Source of the DNA: an uncultured Methylobacillus sp.
Lineage (GTDB): Bacteria; Pseudomonadota; Gammaproteobacteria; Burkholderiales; Methylophilaceae
NCBI GenBank assembly: GCA_946478965.1
Contig: CAMLDQ010000068.1
Location: forward strand, 1-11,039
Direction: 5' to 3'
Length of the DNA: 11,039 nt
In this document: piece after piece, positions 7,268 through 11,039 of the stretch
How positions within the stretch are numbered: the stretch's first letter is position 1
How the letters are laid out: each line of letters begins with the position of its first letter
The notes under the pieces: generated by a model
Told to the model about the DNA's origin: nothing
Seen by the model: the letters and a program-made list of their open reading frames with translations, nothing else
Database searches by the model: none
Position numbers and translations under genes: made by a program

Positions 7268-8047
7268 ATGCGCCGCAAGTTGGTGGTCGGAAACTGGAAA
7301 ATGAATGGGAGCATTGCGGCCAACAAACTGTTGTTGGATGCGCTCAAAGCCGGTGTGCATGATTGGCACGGCGCAGATTATGTTGTGTGCGTGCCTTATC
7401 CTTACTTAAACCAAGCGCAGTCCGTGCTGCAAGGCAGCAATGTAGGGTGGGGGGCTCAGAATCTGTGCGCTTCCAAGGATAATGCGCTGACCGGTGCGGT
7501 GGCGCCACACATGCTGGTCGAATACGGTTGCACGCATGTCATCATCGGCCATTCCGAGCGCCGCAGCCAGTTCCACGAAACCGACGACACCGCTGCGGCA
7601 CGCTTTCTTGCGGCGCAGGCAGTGGGACTGGTGCCGATTTTCTGCATGGGCGAGTCGCATGAGGAGCGGGAGGCGGATTGGACCGAATACATCGTCGGCC
7701 GGCAACTGGATGCAATTATCCGCCGCTTCGGCGCCAAGGTATTGAGTCGCGCCGTCCTGGCATACGAGCCGTTGTGGGCCGTTGGTTCCGGCCGACCTGC
7801 AACGCCGGAGCAGGCGCAGCAGGTGCATGCCTTCATCCGCGACCGTGTTGCCCGATGCGATGCCGCAATTGCTGCCAATGTACGGATTCTGTATGGAGGG
7901 AGTGTGACCGGGGATAATGCGGCGCACTTGTTCGCGATGCCGGATATCGATGGCGGGTTGATCGGGCGGGCTTCGCTGTCCGCGCAGGATTTCGTTACCA
8001 TCTGTCACGCGGCCCATGCGCTCGGCAGCAATCTCCTTAAAGTGTGA
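7268..8047 (+). CDS. tpiA: Triosephosphate isomerase
   Basis: TIM interconverts dihydroxyacetone phosphate and glyceraldehyde 3-phosphate in glycolysis and gluconeogenesis in the cytosol. The 259-residue product is full length and keeps the canonical catalytic set: Asn9 and Lys11 (GNWKMN), His95 (IIGHSERR), Cys126 and the general base Glu167 (AYEPLW). Phosphate-loop YGGSV is at 209-213. Two places differ from consensus. Loop 6 after the Glu reads WAVGSG rather than the usual WAIGTG, and the segment usually written LVGGASL reads LIGRASL, so the second glycine whose backbone normally contacts phosphate is Arg234. ATG 7268 is supported by GGAAGGA 8 bases upstream. It is not next to secG or nuo genes, where tpiA often sits in proteobacteria, so it could be a second copy; this is inference. 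It is followed at 97 bases by a dienelactone hydrolase family gene on the same strand. Confidence 0.95.
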   Translation: MRRKLVVGNWKMNGSIAANKLLLDALKAGVHDWHGADYVVCVPYPYLNQAQSVLQGSNVGWGAQNLCASKDNALTGAVAPHMLVEYGCTHVIIGHSERRSQFHETDDTAAARFLAAQAVGLVPIFCMGESHEEREADWTEYIVGRQLDAIIRRFGAKVLSRAVLAYEPLWAVGSGRPATPEQAQQVHAFIRDRVARCDAAIAANVRILYGGSVTGDNAAHLFAMPDIDGGLIGRASLSAQDFVTICHAAHALGSNLLKV

Positions 8048-8144
8048 AGCGTTGTAAAATAGCGGCTTTCGCGCGGCGAAGCTTCGCAGCCGCGGCATTC
8101 CCAAAAAACTCATAACATTATTCTCCCCAGGAGGAGCCCATTTC
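8048..8144 (+). promoter_or_regulatory. tpiA-dlh intergenic region with possible -10 element and strong RBS
   Basis: TAAAAT at 8055-8060, inside GTTGTAAAATAGCGGC, resembles a -10 element, although no matching -35 is visible 16-18 bases upstream. The gap then holds nested inverted repeats (8062-8093), and AGGAGGAG at 8129-8136 is a near-perfect ribosome site 8 bases before the ATG at 8145. The gene may therefore have its own promoter and a structured leader. No T-run follows the repeats, so a tpiA terminator is less likely. Confidence 0.4.
8062..8093. repeat. Nested inverted repeats in the tpiA-dlh gap
   Basis: GCGGCT (8062-8067) pairs with AGCCGC (8088-8093). Between them TTCGC (8068-8072) can pair with GCGAA (8076-8080), while GCGAAGCTTCGC (8076-8087) is a perfect 12-base palindrome that would compete for the same bases. 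These mutually exclusive pairings could act as a leader hairpin or as an operator palindrome. Confidence 0.45.
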
Positions 8145-8885
8145 ATGATGATCCAGAGCCATATCGCCGACCTGCCAACCCCGACCGGAACGATGCGCAC
8201 TTATGTGCACCGGCCGGCGGGCGAGGGGCATTACCCGGTGATCCTGTTCTATTCCGAGATTTTCCAGCAAACAGGTCCCATTGAGCGTGCCGCGCGCATC
8301 ATGGCGGGGCACGGTTATGCCGTGCTGGTGCCGGAGGTGTTCCACGAATTGAACCCGATCGGCACCGTGCTGGGTTATGACGACGCCGGGCGAGACAAGG
8401 GCAACGCCGACAAGTCAGCCAAGCCGGTGGAAAGCTATGACGCCGATAACGCAGCGATGATCGAATGGGTAAAACAACAGCCATGGGCGACCGGTGATAT
8501 CGGCGCGATGGGTTTCTGCATCGGCGGCCACCTTGCATTCCGTGCTGCGCTGCAGCCGGAAGTAAAGGCCACGGCCTGCTTCTATGCGACCGATCTGCAT
8601 ACCAATACCATTCCCAACCAGCCGGGCCAGCACAGCATGGAGCGCCGCAAGGAGATCAAGGGTGAGCTGCTGATGATCTGGGGCAAGCAGGACCCGCATA
8701 TTCCGGGCGAGAAGCGCGCCGAAATCTACAAGGCATTGAATGAGACCGAAGGCCTGGTGTTTACCTGGCATGAATTCAATGGCCAGCACGCTTTCATGCG
8801 CGATGAGGGCGAGCGCTATGATCCGCAACTGGCGATGACCGGCTATCAGCTCGCACTTTCCATGTTCGGTCGCAAGCTGCGCTAA
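8145..8885 (+). CDS. Dienelactone hydrolase family protein (alpha/beta hydrolase)
   Basis: The 246-residue product belongs to the dienelactone hydrolase branch of the alpha/beta hydrolases, cytosolic enzymes that use a Cys-Asp-His triad. The nucleophile is Cys125 in MGFCIGGH, the acid is Asp183 in WGKQDPHIP, and the base is His215 in NGQHAF. Glu38 in SEIF matches the glutamate that tunes the nucleophile in the chlorocatechol-pathway enzyme. The whole triad and the usual length are present, so the protein should be active. No chlorocatechol or other aromatic-degradation genes are nearby, so the true substrate is unknown; many chromosomal members of this family act on other esters or lactones. 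The first of two tandem ATG codons (8145 and 8148) is preferred because AGGAGGAG lies 8 bases before it. Transcription ends at the strong hairpin at 8909-8943. Confidence 0.9.
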   Translation: MMIQSHIADLPTPTGTMRTYVHRPAGEGHYPVILFYSEIFQQTGPIERAARIMAGHGYAVLVPEVFHELNPIGTVLGYDDAGRDKGNADKSAKPVESYDADNAAMIEWVKQQPWATGDIGAMGFCIGGHLAFRAALQPEVKATACFYATDLHTNTIPNQPGQHSMERRKEIKGELLMIWGKQDPHIPGEKRAEIYKALNETEGLVFTWHEFNGQHAFMRDEGERYDPQLAMTGYQLALSMFGRKLR

Positions 8886-8908
8886 CGGCGGCAAAGCGCT
8901 GGACAACA

Positions 8909-8943
8909 AAAAGCCCCGGAGAGTTTGATTCTCCGGGGCTTTT
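8909..8943. terminator. Bidirectional intrinsic terminator between dlh and nasA
   Basis: A perfect 14-bp stem (8909-8922 with 8930-8943) encloses a 7-base loop GTTTGAT. The stem core is GCCCCGGAGA. On the + strand the stem ends in TTTT followed by GTTTGG. On the - strand the mirrored A-run gives a T-run after the same hairpin. It lies 23 bases past the dlh stop and 12 bases past the nasA stop, so it can end transcription from both convergent genes. Confidence 0.93.
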
Positions 8944-8955
8944 GTTTGGTTAGTG

Positions 8956-11039
8956 CTATTTCGCTGTAACGAGACGCCGTAATTCGGGAACGCAGGATCC
9001 ACATTCCGTGCCACACATTAGGCGCGCCTGCAGGCTTTCCAACGTAGCTCCGCCTGCAGCAATGACGTCCCTGATTTCAAGCTCGGAGACATCAAGACAA
9101 TTGCAGACAATGCGACCGCGGCTCTTGCTGCCTACGGGCGGGGCGCTTAGCGGGGCGAGTGCCCAGCGGCGCAGCTCGTCGGTCAGGCGTCCCTGCACCA
9201 TCACTTCCTTGAGCCAGCCCGCGGCCAGCGTTTCGCCGAGTAGGCGGACGCCGATGACTTCGCCGCCCTCGACCACGATGCGCTTGGAAATATTGCGTTT
9301 GGGGTCGGTATAACTGATGGTCTTGCTGACGTCGGTCATATCGAGCAGCGTATCGAGTTCGCGTACCAGGGCCTCGTCGGGCGCCTGCTGGTGCGATGCA
9401 CGCAGGATGACGATGCCGGGATCGCGGCCATAGAGACCGCAGCTTGCGTATTCGAAGCATTCCAGTAGCTCACGCATGCGATCCAGTATGGAGAGGTTGT
9501 CGCAGCGGCGCATCGCTACCATCTGCCAGGGAAGATCGAGTTTTTCCACCTTGATCGACGCATGCTTGAGTTCAGGCTGTTTGGAAATCGGATCGAAAGT
9601 ACTGATCGTCAGGCTGTTGCAGCCCAAGCCGTTCATGTACTGGCTGCCCCAGTGCATCGGCATGAACGTCTGCGTCGGCATCATTTCCTCGGATGCCTGT
9701 GCGCGTACAACCAGGTTTCCACGCCGGCTGCTGACCCTGACCAAGTCGCCGGAAGCGATGGCGCGGCGCGACATATCGCTGGCGTTCATCGACAAAAGTG
9801 GCTCTTCGACATGGTTGAACAGTTGCGGCACGTTGCCGGTACGGCTCATGCCGTGCCACTGATCGCGCAAACGCCCGGTGGTCAGGTGCAACGGGTAACG
9901 TGCATCGGTTTTTTCTGCCGTGGGCAAATACTGCGTATTAGCGAAGTGCGCCTTGCCGCCTGGCTTGACGAACACGCCATCACTGTAGAGGCGCGCGCGC
10001 CCTTGTGCCGCACCTTGAGGGAACGGCCATTGCTGGGGTCCTTGGGAATCGAGCAGCGCGTAACTCAGGCCGGTGATGTCGAGGTCGCGGCCGCGCGTCG
10101 ATTCGCGATGTTCGAGGAAAATATCCTCAGGCGTGCTGTAATCGAACAGCGCGCGGCCGTCACGGCCGTTATCCAGTCGCAGGCCCAGGCGGCGTGCGAA
10201 ATCGACAACGATGTCCCAGTCGTGACGTGCTTCGCCCGGTGCCTCTATGGCGGGTGTGATGTGGGTGATACGGCGTTCGGAATTGGTCACCGTGCCTTCC
10301 TTCTCGCCCCAGGTGGTCGCGGGCAGCAGGACGTCGGCGTATTTGATGGTATCGGTGTTGCGGAAGGCTTCCTGCACGACGACCAGTTCGGCGACTTCCA
10401 GTGCGTCGCGTACCTCGTTAAGGTCGGGCATGGATTGCGCAGGGTTGGTGCAGGCGATCCAGATCGCCTTGATCTCGCCTTTCTTGACAGCCTCGAACAT
10501 CTCCACCGCCGCTTTGCCCGGATTGGCGGGTACGTCATCCACTTGCCACAGGCGGGCGACTTCGGCCCGGTGCTCCGGATTGGCGAGGTCGCGATGTGCG
10601 GACAGCAGGTTGGCCATGCCGCCGACTTCGCGGCCACCCATCGCGTTGGGCTGGCCGGTGAGCGAGAACGGGCCGGCGCCGGGCTTGCCGATCTGGCCGG
10701 TGGCGAGGTGCAGGTTGATCAGGGCGCTGCCCTTGTCGGTGCCGTGCGAGGACTGGTTGAGGCCCATGCAGTAGAAAGACAGCGTCGGACCTTGGCCAAA
10801 CCACTTTGCGGCAGTCACGAGGTCTTCTTCGCGGATACCGCAAATGTCGGCCACCATGCGCGGGGTGTAGTCGCGCACGGTAGCCTTGAGCGCATCGAAG
10901 CCTTCGGTGTGGGCACGGATATAGTCCATGTCCACCATGTCTTCCCATAGCAGGACGTGCAGCATGCCATTGAACAGCGCGACATCGGTGCCGGGCTGGA
11001 TGGGCAGGAACAGGTCGGCGAACTGCGCGGTATCGGTGC
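8956..11039 (-). CDS. nasA: Assimilatory nitrate reductase large subunit NasA (5' end outside window)
   Basis: NasA is a cytoplasmic molybdenum enzyme that reduces nitrate to nitrite for nitrogen assimilation. The last 693 residues are visible and the frame is open to the edge; family members are about 900 residues long. The N-terminal [4Fe-4S] cysteines therefore lie outside. Seen are molybdopterin-oxidoreductase segments such as QPGTDVALFNG at the edge, GQPNAMGGREVGGMANLL (128-145), DVLLPATTWGEKEGTVTNSERR, and the C-terminal cofactor-binding domain from LTTGRLRDQWHG (about 385-500). The last about 50 residues are a BFD-like [2Fe-2S] domain with Cys645, Cys647, Cys679 and Cys682, the arrangement known from Klebsiella-type NasA. 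NAD(P)H electrons usually arrive through a NasC or NirB-type partner, which would be upstream beyond the edge. It is probably controlled by the nearby nasR product. It ends at TAG 8956-8958, just before the shared terminator. Confidence 0.95.
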   Translation of the reverse strand, partial: TDTAQFADLFLPIQPGTDVALFNGMLHVLLWEDMVDMDYIRAHTEGFDALKATVRDYTPRMVADICGIREEDLVTAAKWFGQGPTLSFYCMGLNQSSHGTDKGSALINLHLATGQIGKPGAGPFSLTGQPNAMGGREVGGMANLLSAHRDLANPEHRAEVARLWQVDDVPANPGKAAVEMFEAVKKGEIKAIWIACTNPAQSMPDLNEVRDALEVAELVVVQEAFRNTDTIKYADVLLPATTWGEKEGTVTNSERRITHITPAIEAPGEARHDWDIVVDFARRLGLRLDNGRDGRALFDYSTPEDIFLEHRESTRGRDLDITGLSYALLDSQGPQQWPFPQGAAQGRARLYSDGVFVKPGGKAHFANTQYLPTAEKTDARYPLHLTTGRLRDQWHGMSRTGNVPQLFNHVEEPLLSMNASDMSRRAIASGDLVRVSSRRGNLVVRAQASEEMMPTQTFMPMHWGSQYMNGLGCNSLTISTFDPISKQPELKHASIKVEKLDLPWQMVAMRRCDNLSILDRMRELLECFEYASCGLYGRDPGIVILRASHQQAPDEALVRELDTLLDMTDVSKTISYTDPKRNISKRIVVEGGEVIGVRLLGETLAAGWLKEVMVQGRLTDELRRWALAPLSAPPVGSKSRGRIVCNCLDVSELEIRDVIAAGGATLESLQARLMCGTECGSCVPELRRLVTAK

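Noticed and set aside
7406..8200. 264-codon frame on - opposite tpiA
   Set aside because: tpiA on + has every catalytic residue and a good ribosome site. The reverse frame shows no domain.
9562..10950. 462-codon open frame on + opposite nasA
   Set aside because: It is an antisense shadow of a high-GC gene. The - strand encodes a clear NasA with conserved motifs throughout, and the + frame has no recognisable domain.

Overview
The window looks like a chromosomal piece of a betaproteobacterium, possibly Nitrosomonadales-like. This is inferred from the KefC, NasA, NIT-ANTAR and TIM proteins and from GC near 60% or above over about 4000-11039. No rRNA, tRNA, CRISPR array, transposase or integrase is visible.

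Left edge (1 to about 110): about 77% GC, holding the last 24 codons of an unrelated gene in which every third codon position is G or C. The next segment drops abruptly to about 40% GC and begins inside the conserved body of an AIPR-family gene. This abrupt change is either an assembly chimera or a real recombination joint.

Defence-type cassette (110-3663, roughly 40-47% GC): a 5'-truncated AIPR gene on +, a Vsr (very short patch repair) endonuclease on -, and a C5-cytosine DNA methyltransferase on +. The three are packed tightly: aipr and vsr tails overlap by 29 bp, and 22 bp separate the vsr and dcm starts. AIPR, Vsr and Dcm-type methylase genes recur together in restriction-modification-like clusters, often with Z1 ATPase, GHKL/MORC ATPase and PD-(D/E)XK genes. 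None of those partners is in the window, and they may have lain beyond the broken left edge. A low-GC, apparently gene-free spacer with inverted repeats (3664-3992) separates the cassette from the host-like genes.

Housekeeping and nitrogen region (3993-11039): kefC (glutathione-gated K+/H+ antiporter) converges on nasR (nitrate/nitrite-sensing NIT-ANTAR antiterminator). nasR is divergent from tpiA, which carries two non-consensus residues near its phosphate-binding site. A dienelactone hydrolase family gene follows, then a strong bidirectional terminator shared with the convergent nasA (assimilatory nitrate reductase, N-terminus outside the window). NasR presumably controls the nas operon by antitermination at a leader RNA that would lie beyond the right edge.

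The most interesting part is the AIPR-Vsr-Dcm cassette. It is probably a fragment of a known but poorly characterised defence neighbourhood rather than a wholly new system.
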